DNA of 64,000 nt from contig CADEGF010000013.1 of NCBI GenBank assembly GCA_902826815.1, positions 41,609 to 105,608 on the forward strand, given 5' to 3'. The notes beneath the pieces were generated by a model. That model was not told the DNA's origin. It saw only the letters and a list, made by a program, of their open reading frames with translations, and did no database searches. Below are positions 16,227 through 27,959 of the stretch, one piece after another (positions within the stretch are counted from its first letter, which is position 1; the number at the start of each line of letters is the position of its first letter). Origin of the DNA: an uncultured Mycobacteriaceae bacterium. Its GTDB lineage: Bacteria > Actinomycetota > Actinomycetes > Mycobacteriales > Mycobacteriaceae. The translations under genes and the position numbers were made by a program.

Positions 16227-17726
16227 TCAGATGGCGCCCGGCCCGAGGAACTCGCCGCTGACCGAGTAGGTCCCGGATGCGGCCTCCACGCCCGCGAGCT
16301 CGATCCGGATCGCCAACCGGTGTTGGTCGATCTCCCGGTCCGTGATCCAGATCTGCACGGCTTCTCGTTCGTAGGGTTCCAGGGCGCCGCGTTGCATCGC
16401 CTGTGCCCGAACGGATTCGAAGACTTCGAGGCCGATATCGTCGAAGGCGAACGTCTGCCTTCCCGAGTGGTACGACTCGTCGGTGACCTCGGGCAGCTCC
16501 CCGGGCACCATAATGATCTGGCCGGACCGGTCACCGGTCTGGAAGTCGAGGACGACGCCGCCGCCGCTCTGGAGCTCGGTCGGGTGTGCAATCGGGGTGG
16601 CCCGGTGGGTGCCCCGGATCTCGAAGTTGGTCAGGACCGGGTCAGACGGGGCGATCCCGGCCAGCGCCAGGGCGTCCCGTGCGTTTTGGAACGACACGGT
16701 GAAATCGGCTGGATCGAAGATCTCGCCGACGGTGCCGTCCGGGAGCGCGTCGATGGTCTTGCTGCCGAAGGTGCCGGTCAAAATCAGCGGCGCGCCGGGG
16801 GCCGAACGTTTGATCTCCAGGGTGTCCAACCCGCTCGGCCGCCCCGCGGATTCGGCTTGCCGGGCCATCTTGTCGGCGATCGCAGTCAGATCGGTCGACG
16901 CGATGTCGCCGGCGGTGAAGGTGCTGTCGGTGCGCAGAACCTGCGCCGAGGGTGTGGTGAACGGGTCTCCGTTGTTATTGATGTACACGATCGTCGAGTC
17001 ACCGTTCGTCGGATCGAGAACCGTGCCGTAGTCAGACCCGCTGCCGGTGAGCCGGAGATCGAGCAGATTGTTGGGCGCGGCAGGCCCGAACTGCTCGGTG
17101 ATCGCCCGGATCATGCCGTCGCGGCGGGCGTTGAGATTCATGTCCTTGGACCTGGGGCCGTTGTCGGCGCGGGGCGCCGCAGGGGTCGATGCCGTGCTGA
17201 TCGACACGTGCCATGCGTCACCGACGCCGAATAGCACCGTCAGCGCCACCAGGATGGTGACCGCCGGATAGATCACCGCCCACTTGCCGGGCTGGTCGTC
17301 GAACGCAGGCGTGTCCGCTGCCTCCCGCGGAGGTAGCCGATCGGGGGGCAGCGCGGTGACGGGGTTGTCGGTCAGCGACCGAAAGTTGCCGCGTGACATC
17401 GACGCTATCCACCGCGCCTGATACGCGGTGTCATGCGGCGGGCTGATCGTCGCGGTCACCAACGTCGGCTGCAAATCATCGTCGGTGAGGCAGCTGCGGG
17501 TCAGCGCATCGACGCGGACCGGCACCGATGGCGCGGGCGTCGCATGCGCGAAGACCCCGAGTTCGGAGACGCGTGACGGCCGGGGCACCGTCGCGAATCC
17601 GGCGACGAGGAGCGGGATCGAGATGAACAGCGCCACCCACCAGGCGTTATAGGCGCCGAGCCCGATACCGAGCGCGATGAGAACACCGGCCGCGGCCGCC
17701 TGGCCGACACGCGCCATGCGGTTCAC
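16227..17726 (-). CDS. Unknown membrane protein
   Basis: A 499-residue protein with two N-terminal transmembrane segments (about residues 10-48), a loop with FAHATPAPSVPVRVDALTRS, and a third segment near residues 150-170 (AVIYPAVTILVALTVLFGVG). A long exported or cytosolic C-terminal region follows. It contains repeated beta-type segments such as GTVLDPTNGDSTIVYINN, LILTGTFGSKTIDALPDG and GGGVVLDFQTGDRSGQIIMV. No enzyme motif is visible. The ATG at 17726 has GGAGG upstream (TATAGGAGGTAGCTCGG on the minus strand). It is convergent with the gene at 15125. Confidence 0.7.
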   Translation of the reverse strand: MNRMARVGQAAAAGVLIALGIGLGAYNAWWVALFISIPLLVAGFATVPRPSRVSELGVFAHATPAPSVPVRVDALTRSCLTDDDLQPTLVTATISPPHDTAYQARWIASMSRGNFRSLTDNPVTALPPDRLPPREAADTPAFDDQPGKWAVIYPAVTILVALTVLFGVGDAWHVSISTASTPAAPRADNGPRSKDMNLNARRDGMIRAITEQFGPAAPNNLLDLRLTGSGSDYGTVLDPTNGDSTIVYINNNGDPFTTPSAQVLRTDSTFTAGDIASTDLTAIADKMARQAESAGRPSGLDTLEIKRSAPGAPLILTGTFGSKTIDALPDGTVGEIFDPADFTVSFQNARDALALAGIAPSDPVLTNFEIRGTHRATPIAHPTELQSGGGVVLDFQTGDRSGQIIMVPGELPEVTDESYHSGRQTFAFDDIGLEVFESVRAQAMQRGALEPYEREAVQIWITDREIDQHRLAIRIELAGVEAASGTYSVSGEFLGPGAI

Positions 17727-17817
17727 CGAGCTACCTCCTATATTTGCGCGCCGGGTGCTCGCGGCACGCGGCCACCACTATTCGGCGGGTTTTCATGATC
17801 ATAGTGATGTTGCCGCT

Positions 17818-17842
17818 GTCACGTATTTGGCAGCGACGTGAC
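17818..17842. repeat. Inverted repeat GTCACG-N13-CGTGAC in the 17727-17969 intergenic region
   Basis: Perfect six-base arms separated by 13 bases in the divergent region between the membrane protein at 17726 and the universal stress protein at 17970. It could be an operator. No regulator gene is adjacent. The remaining part of this 243-base region holds no visible gene. Confidence 0.25.
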
Positions 17843-17969
17843 CTTCGTAGCGCCGCGCGTGTGAAACCCCAGGACAACGGCCCTCGCACCGGCGAATGAC
17901 TCCCATGTTTGCCAAACAACGGGTTAGGGTCTTTCGTTGGCGGTGCAAACAACACTGGGAGGGTACTGA

Positions 17970-18416
17970 ATGAGCGGCTATCAGACCGTGGTGGTCGGCA
18001 CGGACGGATCGGATTCGTCGTTGCGTGCCGTGGACAGGGCCGGTCAGATCGCCGCGGGTTCTGGCGCGAGGGTGATCGTGGCCACCGCCTACTTCCCGCA
18101 GAGCGATGACCAGCGGGCCGCCGACGTCCTGAAGGACGAGGGCTACAAGATGGCAGGCAACGCCCCGATCTACGCGATCCTGCGCGAGGCCAAGGACCGT
18201 GCGAGCGCGGCGGGGGCCACCAACATCGAGGAGAAGGCCGTCGTCGGTGCACCCGTTGACGCCCTCGTCGACCTGGCCGAGGAAGTCAGTGCCGACCTAC
18301 TGGTCGTCGGCAACGTCGGCCTGAGCACCATCGCGGGCCGACTGCTCGGTTCGGTGCCCGCCAACGTCGCGCGGCGCTCCAAGACCGACGTGCTGATCGT
18401 TCACACCACGCCGTAA
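17970..18416 (+). CDS. Universal stress protein, cAMP-binding type (Rv1636-like)
   Basis: A 148-residue single-domain UspA protein. It begins VVVGTDGSDSSLRAVDRA and ends with the nucleotide-binding loop VVGNVGLSTIAGRLLGSV followed by RRSKTDVLIVHT. It occupies the position of M. tuberculosis Rv1636, whose product and the M. smegmatis orthologue are reported to bind cAMP with high affinity. That property is therefore likely but not proven here. ATG 17970 is preceded by GGGAGG with good spacing. A class III adenylate cyclase is encoded in the same window (44427). A short CGCCG/CGGCG hairpin overlaps the stop codon. Confidence 0.9.
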   Translation: MSGYQTVVVGTDGSDSSLRAVDRAGQIAAGSGARVIVATAYFPQSDDQRAADVLKDEGYKMAGNAPIYAILREAKDRASAAGATNIEEKAVVGAPVDALVDLAEEVSADLLVVGNVGLSTIAGRLLGSVPANVARRSKTDVLIVHTTP

Positions 18417-18423
18417 TTCGGCG
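18409..18423. terminator. Small hairpin at the convergent 3' ends of the USP and aldolase genes
   Basis: CGCCG-TAATT-CGGCG forms a five-pair stem over the USP stop codon, five bases from the end of the convergent aldolase gene. The stem is short and lacks a T-run, so it is a weak candidate for a bidirectional terminator. Confidence 0.25.
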
Positions 18424-18427
18424 GAGG

Positions 18428-19312
18428 TTACGTCGCCGACGCCTTGGCGATCTCGGCGATCGCGGCATCCAGCGTTGCGTTGAACTCGTCGTCGCTCTGC
18501 TGTGCGGACAAGCCTTCGGTGAGCGCGCGGGAGAAGCTGGCGATGACTCCGTTGTTGCGCGCGAGCTTCTCGCAGGCCTCGTCCCGGGCATAGCCACCCG
18601 ACAGCGCCACAACGCGGACCACGTTGGGATGGGAGACCAGTTCGCGGTACAGGTTGTCGGTATCCGGCAGCGTCAGCTTCAGCATGACCTTCTGGCCGTC
18701 GTCGAGCCGGTTCAGGCCGTCGAGCAGGCCCGCCTTCAGCTGGTCCTCGGCCTCGGCTTTCTTCGGGCTGTGGATGTCGACCTCGGGCTCGATGATCGGC
18801 ACCAGACCCTTCGCGAGGACCTGCCGGCCGACCGCGAACTGCTGCGCGACGACCGCGTCCAGGCCCGCTCCTGGCAGTTTGATGACGGACCGCTCCTTGG
18901 TGCCGAAGACACCGTTGGCGACCGCGCGGTCCAACAGATCGTCGAGGTCCGGCATCGGCTTCATCGTCTGGGCACCGTCCTGCTCATCGGCGAGGCCCTT
19001 GTCGATCTTGAGGAACGGCACGATGCCCTTGACGTTCCACAGATAGTCGGCTGTCGGACGGCCCTCGATCTCGCGGTCCATCGTCTGTTCGAACAGGATC
19101 GCGCCCATGATCCGGCCGGCGTCGAAGGCCGGGCTGGTGATGATGCGGGTCCGCATCTCGTGCACCAGGTCGAACATCTGCTCGTCGCCTGAGTAGGCGT
19201 CTTCGGGGATGCCGTACAGCTTCAGCGCCTTGGGCGTGCTGCCGCCGCTCTGATCGAGTGCCGCGATGAAGCCGGCGCCACTGTGCGCCTTCTCCAACTG
19301 CTCGGGATTCAT
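18428..19312 (-). CDS. fda: Fructose-bisphosphate aldolase, class I
   Basis: A 294-residue class I (Schiff-base) aldolase: [14 protein letters not shown] near the N-terminus, [49 protein letters not shown] and the [10 protein letters not shown] segment carrying a candidate active-site lysine. It splits fructose 1,6-bisphosphate into glyceraldehyde 3-phosphate and dihydroxyacetone phosphate, or the reverse. Mycobacteria usually rely on a class II enzyme for growth, so this is a second, metal-independent isozyme. It is convergent with the universal stress protein gene. The ATG at 19312 follows AAGGAGAAGGAAATGA-like purine-rich sequence. Confidence 0.93.
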   Translation of the reverse strand: MNPEQLEKAHSGAGFIAALDQSGGSTPKALKLYGIPEDAYSGDEQMFDLVHEMRTRIITSPAFDAGRIMGAILFEQTMDREIEGRPTADYLWNVKGIVPFLKIDKGLADEQDGAQTMKPMPDLDDLLDRAVANGVFGTKERSVIKLPGAGLDAVVAQQFAVGRQVLAKGLVPIIEPEVDIHSPKKAEAEDQLKAGLLDGLNRLDDGQKVMLKLTLPDTDNLYRELVSHPNVVRVVALSGGYARDEACEKLARNNGVIASFSRALTEGLSAQQSDDEFNATLDAAIAEIAKASAT

Positions 19313-19340
19313 TTCCTTCTCCTTGTCGACTTCGTTGAAG

Positions 19341-20201
19341 TCACCTTAAGACCCGCGGAAACTGCTTGAGCGGGTGGATACCGTGGAGCTCTCGGTACGA
19401 CGGGGGCTGTCGTCCCTCGTCATCGATTCCGTACTCGCGTGCCAGTTCCGCGCCGATGAATGTCTGACCGCTCTTAACCGACAGCTCGGGGTCGTTGAAC
19501 AGCGCCCAGATGAGGTGACCGGTCAGTTCGGGTGTCTCGGCGATGTCCAGCAGGCCGCCGAGCTTCTCGGGGGCGCCCGCCACCATGATCTTGAATCGCT
19601 CAGTCAGCAGGATGCCCATCCAGATGGAGACGGACGCGACGCCGAAGTCCTTGAAGTCCACCGCCATATCGGCTGCCATCTTGTCCACTCCGGCCTTGTG
19701 CACGCCGTATGAGGGGCCGAAGACGTAGTGCGCGGCGCCGGGGGCGGAGGTGAAGACCACCAGTCCGCGGCCATGCGGAATCATCAGCGGCGCGGCGTAC
19801 GCCGTGACGACATAGCCGCTGCGGAGGCCGACATCGAGGATGTCGATGATGCCGATCGGCTTCTCCCAGAACGGCGTCCTGGCCATCATCTCGTCGCGGA
19901 TGATCGCGGCGTTGTTGACCAGGATGTCCAGCCGGCCCTGCTCCCGCGCCACTCGGTCGAACAGCGCCTTGGTCTGCTCGTCGTCGGCGTGATCGACAGG
20001 GACCGCGATGCCTTCGCCTCCTGCCGCCGTCACCAACTCGGCGGTCTGATGGATCGTTCCGCACAGCGCCGACTGGCCGGCCGTCTCGGTGCGCCCGGTG
20101 ACATAGACAGTGCAGCCGTGGCTACCGAGAGCGTTGGCGATGCCGAGTCCGGCACCTCGACTGGCCCCCGTGACAACGGCGACCGTCTTGTCGGCGGCCA
20201 T
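19341..20201 (-). CDS. SDR-family oxidoreductase
   Basis: A 286-residue classical short-chain dehydrogenase with the nucleotide motif [12 protein letters not shown] at residues 11-22, NNAA at the end of beta-4, a serine in FTSAPGAA, and YGVHK carrying catalytic Tyr and Lys. It is longer than the common 250 residues because of an insertion after residue 45 ([16 protein letters not shown]) and a C-terminal extension. That shape is shared with eukaryotic DHRS1-like SDRs. Substrate unknown. The start ATG 20201 overlaps by one base the TGA of the upstream metallo-hydrolase, so the pair is translationally coupled. An open frame extending to 20744 is an artefact. Confidence 0.85.
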   Translation of the reverse strand: MAADKTVAVVTGASRGAGLGIANALGSHGCTVYVTGRTETAGQSALCGTIHQTAELVTAAGGEGIAVPVDHADDEQTKALFDRVAREQGRLDILVNNAAIIRDEMMARTPFWEKPIGIIDILDVGLRSGYVVTAYAAPLMIPHGRGLVVFTSAPGAAHYVFGPSYGVHKAGVDKMAADMAVDFKDFGVASVSIWMGILLTERFKIMVAGAPEKLGGLLDIAETPELTGHLIWALFNDPELSVKSGQTFIGAELAREYGIDDEGRQPPSYRELHGIHPLKQFPRVLR

Positions 20202-20872
20202 CACCAACCGCGCTCTTTCCATTCGGCCAGGTGCGGCCGCTCGGTGCCAAGCGTGGTGTCGTCGCCGTGGCCCGGATACACGACCGTCGAGTCGGCGTAG
20301 ACGTCGAACACCCGACTGGTGACGTCGCCGAGCAGCTTCTCGAAGTCGCCCTCCTGCCACGTTTTGCCGACGCCACCGGGAAACAGGCAGTCGCCGGTGA
20401 ACAGGTGGGTCGCGTCGTCGGCCCCGTCGAGTGCCAGCGCGACCGATCCTGGCGTGTGTCCCTGTAGATGGATGACGTCGAAGGACAGGTTGCCGACCTT
20501 GATCGTGTCGCCGTTGGCCAGGATCCGATCCGGTTTGACCGGCAGCGCGTCGGCGTCGAGTTCGTGCGCGGCGGTCGGCACGCCGGTCGACGCGGCCACG
20601 TCGGACAGCGCCAGCCAGTGATCCTGGTGCTGGTGGCTGGTCACGACCAGGGCCAACCTCGGGGCGAACCGATCGATCAGCTCGAGCAGGATCTCGGCGT
20701 CGTTGGCGGCATCGATGAGTAGCGTCTCGCCGGTTTGGGAACACGTGACCAGGTAGGCGTTGTTGTCCATCGGGCCCACCGAAACCTTGACGATCGACGC
20801 GGCGGGAAGGTTGCGCCGGGCCGCGGTCTGAGGCTCAACATGGCCGGTGTAGTCATCGTCGACGAGAGTCAC
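20201..20872 (-). CDS. Metallo-beta-lactamase-fold hydrolase (Rv1637c-like)
   Basis: A 223-residue glyoxalase II-type metallo-hydrolase. The metal motif HQHQDH (His80-His85), HLQGHTPGSVAL, GDCLFPGG and YPGHGDDTT give the complete binuclear zinc ligand set. It probably hydrolyses a thioester or similar small substrate. No glutathione specificity can be inferred in a mycobacterium. The GTG start at 20872 is only 13 bases from the ATG of the divergent acyl-CoA ligase. It overlaps the downstream SDR by one base. The M. tuberculosis counterpart Rv1637c lies between the same backbone genes. Confidence 0.9.
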   Translation of the reverse strand: MTLVDDDYTGHVEPQTAARRNLPAASIVKVSVGPMDNNAYLVTCSQTGETLLIDAANDAEILLELIDRFAPRLALVVTSHQHQDHWLALSDVAASTGVPTAAHELDADALPVKPDRILANGDTIKVGNLSFDVIHLQGHTPGSVALALDGADDATHLFTGDCLFPGGVGKTWQEGDFEKLLGDVTSRVFDVYADSTVVYPGHGDDTTLGTERPHLAEWKERGW

Positions 20873-20885
20873 GAGACTGGAGTGT

Positions 20886-22373
20886 ATGCCTGCACTGAGT
20901 GGATTGATATTGCGTCACGACGGCGAGACGACCGCGCTCGTGCACAACGGTCGCCGCTGGACGTATCGAGAACTCGCCGCCGCTGCGGATGCGGTCGCCG
21001 ACGCGATGACCGCCGACCGGCTGACCGGCGAACGGGTCGCGCTGATGCTGCCGAACGGCCCTGAACTGGTTACCAGCTACCTCGCGTGCTTCGCCGCCGG
21101 GGCAGTCGCGGCGCCGCTGAACCGCCGCTACGCCCCGCCCGAAATCGAGGCAGCGATTCGCAGGGCCCGCCCCCGGTGGCTCGTCGTGCACGCGGATCGA
21201 CTTCACGCCTTGGCGCAGATCGACGACGCAGTGCTGGTCGACACCCGGGTGATCGTCGTCGGCGAATCGAATACACCGGTGTCGCACGAGGATTACTGCG
21301 CACTATTGGCGGCCCGCAGCACCGCATCGCGGTCGGTGGTCGCGCCGAACGCTCCGGCCGTCATGTTCTTCACGTCGGGCTCGACGGGACAGCCCAAGGC
21401 TGTCGTGCATAGCCACACCTCCGCGCTGGCGATGCTGACCAGCACATCCGAGGCACTCGGCGAGGTCTGCTCCAGCGACGTGATCCAGGTCTTCGAACCG
21501 CAAGTCCACGTCAGCGGCTTCATCGGCACCTTCGCTACATTGCTGGCCGGCGGCACCGTCGTCCTCTACGACGGGTCCGACATCGACGAATACATTCGGG
21601 CTCTGGTCATGCACCGCCCGACCCTGGTGTGCACCCATGTTGACGTGCTGGCGCAGGTGCTGGGCGCACCGGGCGTGTGCCGGGACTGGTTCTCCTCGCT
21701 GCGCGGCGTGTACACCGGCGGCGACACGGTGCCCGCTGCGCTACAGCGGAAGTTCGTCGAGGTCGCCGGCTTGCCGATCGGGGTTGGCTACGGGATGACG
21801 GAAGCGATCTGGCTCACTGTGCAGCGGGAGCCGCGCACCGATCGCGACGGCTGCCTCGGAAGACCGGTGCGCGATGTCCGGCTGCGGGCCGACGACGCGA
21901 CGGGCGAACTCATGGTCGCTGGCCCGATGGTGATGCAGCGATACTGGGACGACGACGTGCGCACGGCCGACACGTTGACTGACGGATGGCTGCGGACGGG
22001 CGACCTCGGGCATCAGGACGCCGAGGGCCTCTGGTGGTTCACGGGCCGGATCAAAGACGTCATTGTGCGCCGTACGTCGAAGATCACGCCGGGCGAGGTC
22101 GAGGCTGTGTTGGATCAACATCCGTCAGTCGCGATGGCGGCCGTCGTCGGCGTGCCTGATCCCGACGAGGGCGAGGTGCCCGTGGCGTTCGTGGTGCCGC
22201 GGCCCGGTGTCACACTCTCGCCGGAGGACTTGGTCATGTTCATGCGCGAGCGCATCGCAGGCTACAAGATCCCCGCCCGCATTCACCTGCGCTCGTCGCT
22301 GCCGCTGACCGCGAGCGGAAAGATTTCTCGGCATGACCTCTCCGAAGATCACGCTGTCGGTGGTGGCACATAG
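20886..22373 (+). CDS. Class I adenylate-forming acyl-CoA ligase
   Basis: A 495-residue AMP-binding enzyme. Motifs in order are the P-loop [17 protein letters not shown] near residue 160, GYGMTEA near 302, [22 protein letters not shown] near 370, and a C-terminal [13 protein letters not shown] with the catalytic lysine. It would activate a carboxylic acid with ATP and transfer it to CoA. Chain length cannot be deduced. It is divergent from the metallo-hydrolase with a 13-base gap, so its promoter must lie inside that gene, and it is not part of the M. tuberculosis order at this place. uvrA follows 35 nt after its stop. Confidence 0.88.
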   Translation: MPALSGLILRHDGETTALVHNGRRWTYRELAAAADAVADAMTADRLTGERVALMLPNGPELVTSYLACFAAGAVAAPLNRRYAPPEIEAAIRRARPRWLVVHADRLHALAQIDDAVLVDTRVIVVGESNTPVSHEDYCALLAARSTASRSVVAPNAPAVMFFTSGSTGQPKAVVHSHTSALAMLTSTSEALGEVCSSDVIQVFEPQVHVSGFIGTFATLLAGGTVVLYDGSDIDEYIRALVMHRPTLVCTHVDVLAQVLGAPGVCRDWFSSLRGVYTGGDTVPAALQRKFVEVAGLPIGVGYGMTEAIWLTVQREPRTDRDGCLGRPVRDVRLRADDATGELMVAGPMVMQRYWDDDVRTADTLTDGWLRTGDLGHQDAEGLWWFTGRIKDVIVRRTSKITPGEVEAVLDQHPSVAMAAVVGVPDPDEGEVPVAFVVPRPGVTLSPEDLVMFMRERIAGYKIPARIHLRSSLPLTASGKISRHDLSEDHAVGGGT

Positions 22374-22408
22374 CATGGGCACCAACTATGTCTTCGGGAG
22401 GAAAACGG

Positions 22409-25315
<2,907 letters not shown>

Positions 25316-25320
25316 GTTAT

Positions 25321-25339
25321 ATTCTCCCCATCTGAGAAT
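25321..25339. repeat. Inverted repeat ATTCTC-N7-GAGAAT
   Basis: A perfect six-base inverted repeat, AT-richer than its surroundings, between the uvrA stop and the SDR start at 25371. It may be an operator or promoter element of the SDR gene or a weak terminator for uvrA. Confidence 0.3.
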
Positions 25340-25370
25340 GCCATTACCGCACGACTCGGGTGAGGAGACC

Positions 25371-26114
25371 ATGGCGAAAACGGTGGTGATCGGCGCATCG
25401 AGCGGGCTCGGGCGCTGCATTGGGGTCGGACTGGCGGAGCGTGGCGATCACGTGGCGCTGCTCGCGCGACGACGCGAGCGGATCGAGAATGCGGCCAAAG
25501 AGGCAGGCGGGGATGCGATCGCGGTCGAATGTGATGTCACCGACGAGGCGTCGGTGCGTTCGGCGATCAGCGCAGCAGCCGACGGCCTCGGCGGTATCGA
25601 CAATCTCGTCTACACCCCGGCGATCGGCTCGGTCATGCGTCTCGTCGACACCGACGCCGATACGTGGGGTCGGGTGTTCGCAACCAACGTCACCGGCGCA
25701 GCCGTCGCAACAGCGGCGGCCATGCCGTTCCTGACGGAGTCGGCGGGCAAGGTCGTCTACCTGTCGTCGGACGCGGGCACCTACGGTCCACCGTGGCCGG
25801 GGCTTGCCGCATACGGCGTCAGCAAGGCCGCCCTGGAACGGCTGATCGAGGCGTGGCGCGCAGAGCATCCCGGCATCGGCTTCACGAACCTCATCGTCGG
25901 GGAATGCGCGGGCGGCGACGGCGAGTCCGCGACCGGTTTCAGCACGGGCTGGGACCGCGAACTCGCAGGGGAGTTCTTTCCGCAGTGGATCTCACGTGGC
26001 TGCATGCCCGGCCAGTTGATGCCGGTCGAGGACCTCGTCGAAGTGGTGCACACGATCCTTGGCACCAAGACGGCGACGTCGATGCCCGTCGTGGTGGCAC
26101 GCGGTGCCCCCTAG
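25371..26114 (+). CDS. SDR-family oxidoreductase
   Basis: A 247-residue classical SDR: IGASSGLGRCIG cofactor motif at residues 6-17, an RR pair at the end of beta-2 (LARRRER) suggesting NADP(H) preference, NVTG, serine in YLSSDAG, and YGVSK with catalytic Tyr and Lys. The start ATG 25371 was chosen because GAGGAG precedes it, and the open frame from 25338 adds an unlikely N-terminus. Substrate unknown. It is the first gene of the accessory stretch between uvrA and the esterase gene. Its stop overlaps the stop of the convergent winged-helix gene (CTAG at 26111-26114). Confidence 0.85.
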   Translation: MAKTVVIGASSGLGRCIGVGLAERGDHVALLARRRERIENAAKEAGGDAIAVECDVTDEASVRSAISAAADGLGGIDNLVYTPAIGSVMRLVDTDADTWGRVFATNVTGAAVATAAAMPFLTESAGKVVYLSSDAGTYGPPWPGLAAYGVSKAALERLIEAWRAEHPGIGFTNLIVGECAGGDGESATGFSTGWDRELAGEFFPQWISRGCMPGQLMPVEDLVEVVHTILGTKTATSMPVVVARGAP

Positions 26115-27271
26115 ACGCGCGACACCGGGGACGGGAATCGCGGGCTGATCCGCACCCCGTCGAGCCATTCGGTCAGCGCCTTTGCCTGGCGTGTCAGTAC
26201 CGTGCGGGCGTCGCGGCCGACCTTTTCCAGCAGCCTCAGCTCGACGCGTCCGTCGGCGTCCTGAATCCAGCCGCCGACCACGCGCCCGTTCCACCACGCC
26301 GTCGGCCCCGCGTTGCCGTTCGTGTCGAACACCTGGGCACGGTGCTCGCCGAGGTACCAGTCGCGGTCGAACCAGCCCATGATGGTGGGGTCGAGGCCCG
26401 GCAGGAGCGCGCCCCACGGCTCGGGCTCGGGCTCGCCGTCGAGATCATCCGGCAGGGCGAAACCCGTTGTCCCATCCAGGTCCACCTCGACAGCCTCGAT
26501 ATCGCGTAGCGCCTGCCGCGCCCAGGTCAACGTATTGCCGAACCACCACTTGATATCGGTGACGGTGGCGGGCCCGAAGGTCCGCAGCCAGGTCGAGACC
26601 AGTTGTGCGCGTGCCGATTCCAGCGTGGGGACATCGCCCGATTCGATGAGCCAGTCCGTTGCAGCGGTCCACTGCGGCCGCGATGTCGTCCAGGTTCCCT
26701 CGTTCGGGCCGCGGACGATGTCGCCGCGCACGGACAGCACGGTGAGCACCCGCGGCGACAGGGGAGTGTGTCCGCCCCAACGCTTTCCGGGTGCCGGATC
26801 GTAGGTGCCCGCCAGCTCGGGCACGGCCGCGCGCAATTGCCTGGCGCTGGTCGGTCCGTGCTCGGCAAGGTGGCGCAGCACCGCGCGGAACGCGCTGTCG
26901 AGCCACTGCTGACCGTCGGCGGCGATGCCGGCCTTCTGCACGTCGGAGACCAGCTTTCGGCGTTCGTTGTCGGCGACCCGGTCACTGGCCGCGGCCTGGA
27001 CGTGCGGCAGATAGTCGGCGCCCACCACCCACAGGGTGCGGCGCATCGCGAGATGCTTCACGACGCTGCGCCGCTCGTAGAGCGTTGCGTCGAGGTCGGT
27101 CACGGTGAAGCCCGGCAGCCGGGCCCACAGCGAAAGGTAGGGAGTGGCGGGGTCGGTGGCATGCAGGCCGATGAGGCCGCTGACGACGTCATCCATCGAG
27201 GTGGCAGGCGGCGCCAGAAAGTGCCGTCGGGCCAGCCGCGCCCGCCGTTCGGTAGCAGAAAAAGACCGCAT
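26111..27271 (-). CDS. Winged-helix DNA-binding protein (HTH_42/AlkX type)
   Basis: A 386-residue protein of the winged-helix family related to the AlkX/YcaQ-type HTH_42 proteins. The pattern GLIGLHATDPATPYLSLWARL, YERRSVVKHLAMRRTLWVV, WLRTFGPATVTDIKWWFG, LLPGLDPTIMGWFDRDWYLG and GRVVGGWIQDADGRVELRLL is characteristic. Relatives include DNA glycosylases acting on alkylated or crosslinked DNA, but the key catalytic motif is not evident to me, so activity is uncertain. I placed the start at ATG 27271 (MRSFSATERRARLARRHF). The frame to 27631 overlaps the lipoprotein gene and is spurious. Confidence 0.8.
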   Translation of the reverse strand: MRSFSATERRARLARRHFLAPPATSMDDVVSGLIGLHATDPATPYLSLWARLPGFTVTDLDATLYERRSVVKHLAMRRTLWVVGADYLPHVQAAASDRVADNERRKLVSDVQKAGIAADGQQWLDSAFRAVLRHLAEHGPTSARQLRAAVPELAGTYDPAPGKRWGGHTPLSPRVLTVLSVRGDIVRGPNEGTWTTSRPQWTAATDWLIESGDVPTLESARAQLVSTWLRTFGPATVTDIKWWFGNTLTWARQALRDIEAVEVDLDGTTGFALPDDLDGEPEPEPWGALLPGLDPTIMGWFDRDWYLGEHRAQVFDTNGNAGPTAWWNGRVVGGWIQDADGRVELRLLEKVGRDARTVLTRQAKALTEWLDGVRISPRFPSPVSRV

Positions 27272-27309
27272 CGCCTGCGAACCGTACCCAAGGCGCCCGA
27301 CAAAGTTTG

Positions 27310-27325
27310 GGATCGGTAGCGATCC
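27310..27325. repeat. Inverted repeat GGATCG-GTAG-CGATCC
   Basis: Perfect six-base arms with a four-base spacer lie in the 118-base divergent region between the winged-helix gene and the lipoprotein gene, just upstream of a TTGACT -35-like hexamer at 27334-27339. It is a candidate operator. Confidence 0.3.
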
Positions 27326-27389
27326 GGCCCGTCTTGACTTCATCACGACGCCGCCGACTTGGCGACGCACGAACGAAGGGACGAAGACG

Positions 27390-27899
27390 ATGAATCGAGT
27401 TGTCGCGGGTGCACTGGGACTGCTCGCAGGTGCTGCGCTGCTGGTGGGTTGTTCGGACGACAAGAGCGCGTCGAACGAGTCGAGCGCGTCGTCTGGCGAT
27501 GCCTCGACTGTGGCCGCCGGTGACACGCAGGACAGCGCGGGCGGGAAGACAGAAGTCAAGGTCGACGGCGGCGAGCTCGCCGGTCTCGATACGAACTCTG
27601 TGACCTGCGTCAAGCAGGGCGGCAAGATCACCGTCGCCAGCGGGGCGATCGGCGGTCAGCAGGGGCTGGGCATCGTGATGACCGACGCCGCCACCCCGAC
27701 CGTGGAGTCGCTGGGCATGGTGGTCGACGGTAACGCCCTGGCGGTGAGCAACATGGCCGGTGTGAAGTCCGGTTCGGCCGAGGTCAAGGTCGATGGCGAT
27801 ACCTACACCATCACAGGTGAAGCCGCCGGCGCCGACATGAAGAACCCGATGGCAGGAATGATCACCAAGCCGTTCACCGTCACGGTGAGCTGCAAGTAA
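27390..27899 (+). CDS. LpqH-family (19-kDa antigen-like) lipoprotein
   Basis: A 169-residue lipoprotein with a signal peptide and the lipobox LVGC (Cys21 lipidated). A Ser/Ala-rich linker follows, then the mycobacterial 19-kDa lipoprotein domain: EVKVDGGELAGLDTNSVTCVKQGGKITVASG, GIVMTDAATPTVESLG, and the terminal PFTVTVSCK. Two cysteines (TCVK and SCK) could form the family disulfide. LpqH proteins are surface lipoproteins and TLR2 ligands. The ATG at 27390 follows GAAGGGACGAAGACG. A larger open frame from 27144 is spurious. A strong hairpin terminator follows the gene. Confidence 0.9.
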   Translation: MNRVVAGALGLLAGAALLVGCSDDKSASNESSASSGDASTVAAGDTQDSAGGKTEVKVDGGELAGLDTNSVTCVKQGGKITVASGAIGGQQGLGIVMTDAATPTVESLGMVVDGNALAVSNMAGVKSGSAEVKVDGDTYTITGEAAGADMKNPMAGMITKPFTVTVSCK

Positions 27900-27912
27900 T
27901 CGGTTCCAGGCG

Positions 27913-27947
27913 AGCGGCGGGCGTGCATTGCGCGCCCGCCGCTTTCT
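27913..27947 (+). terminator. Rho-independent-type terminator after the lipoprotein gene
   Basis: AGCGGCGGGCGTGC and GCGCGCCCGCCGCT form a 14-pair stem (one G-T pair) with an ATT loop, followed by TTTCT. This is the strongest hairpin I found in the window. It should separate the lipoprotein transcript from the TPR-CHAT operon that starts 13-16 bases later. Confidence 0.8.
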
Positions 27948-27952
27948 AGGAT
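27947..27952 (+). promoter_or_regulatory. -10 box TAGGAT of the TPR-CHAT operon
   Basis: TAGGAT lies directly after the terminator stem and ends seven bases before ATG 27960. This predicts a leaderless transcript and explains why no ribosome-binding site precedes the gene. The -35 region would fall within the terminator hairpin. Confidence 0.5.
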
Positions 27953-27959
27953 TGTGGGC

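Noticed and set aside
15065-16591. 508-codon minus frame opposite the gene at 15125
   Set aside because: Arg/Gly/His-rich antisense frame without motifs, and it would overlap two better-supported genes.
20202-20744. N-terminal extension of the SDR at 19341
   Set aside because: It lies opposite frame to the metallo-hydrolase coding sequence and is Arg-rich; ATG 20201 overlaps the upstream stop and begins the Rossmann fold.
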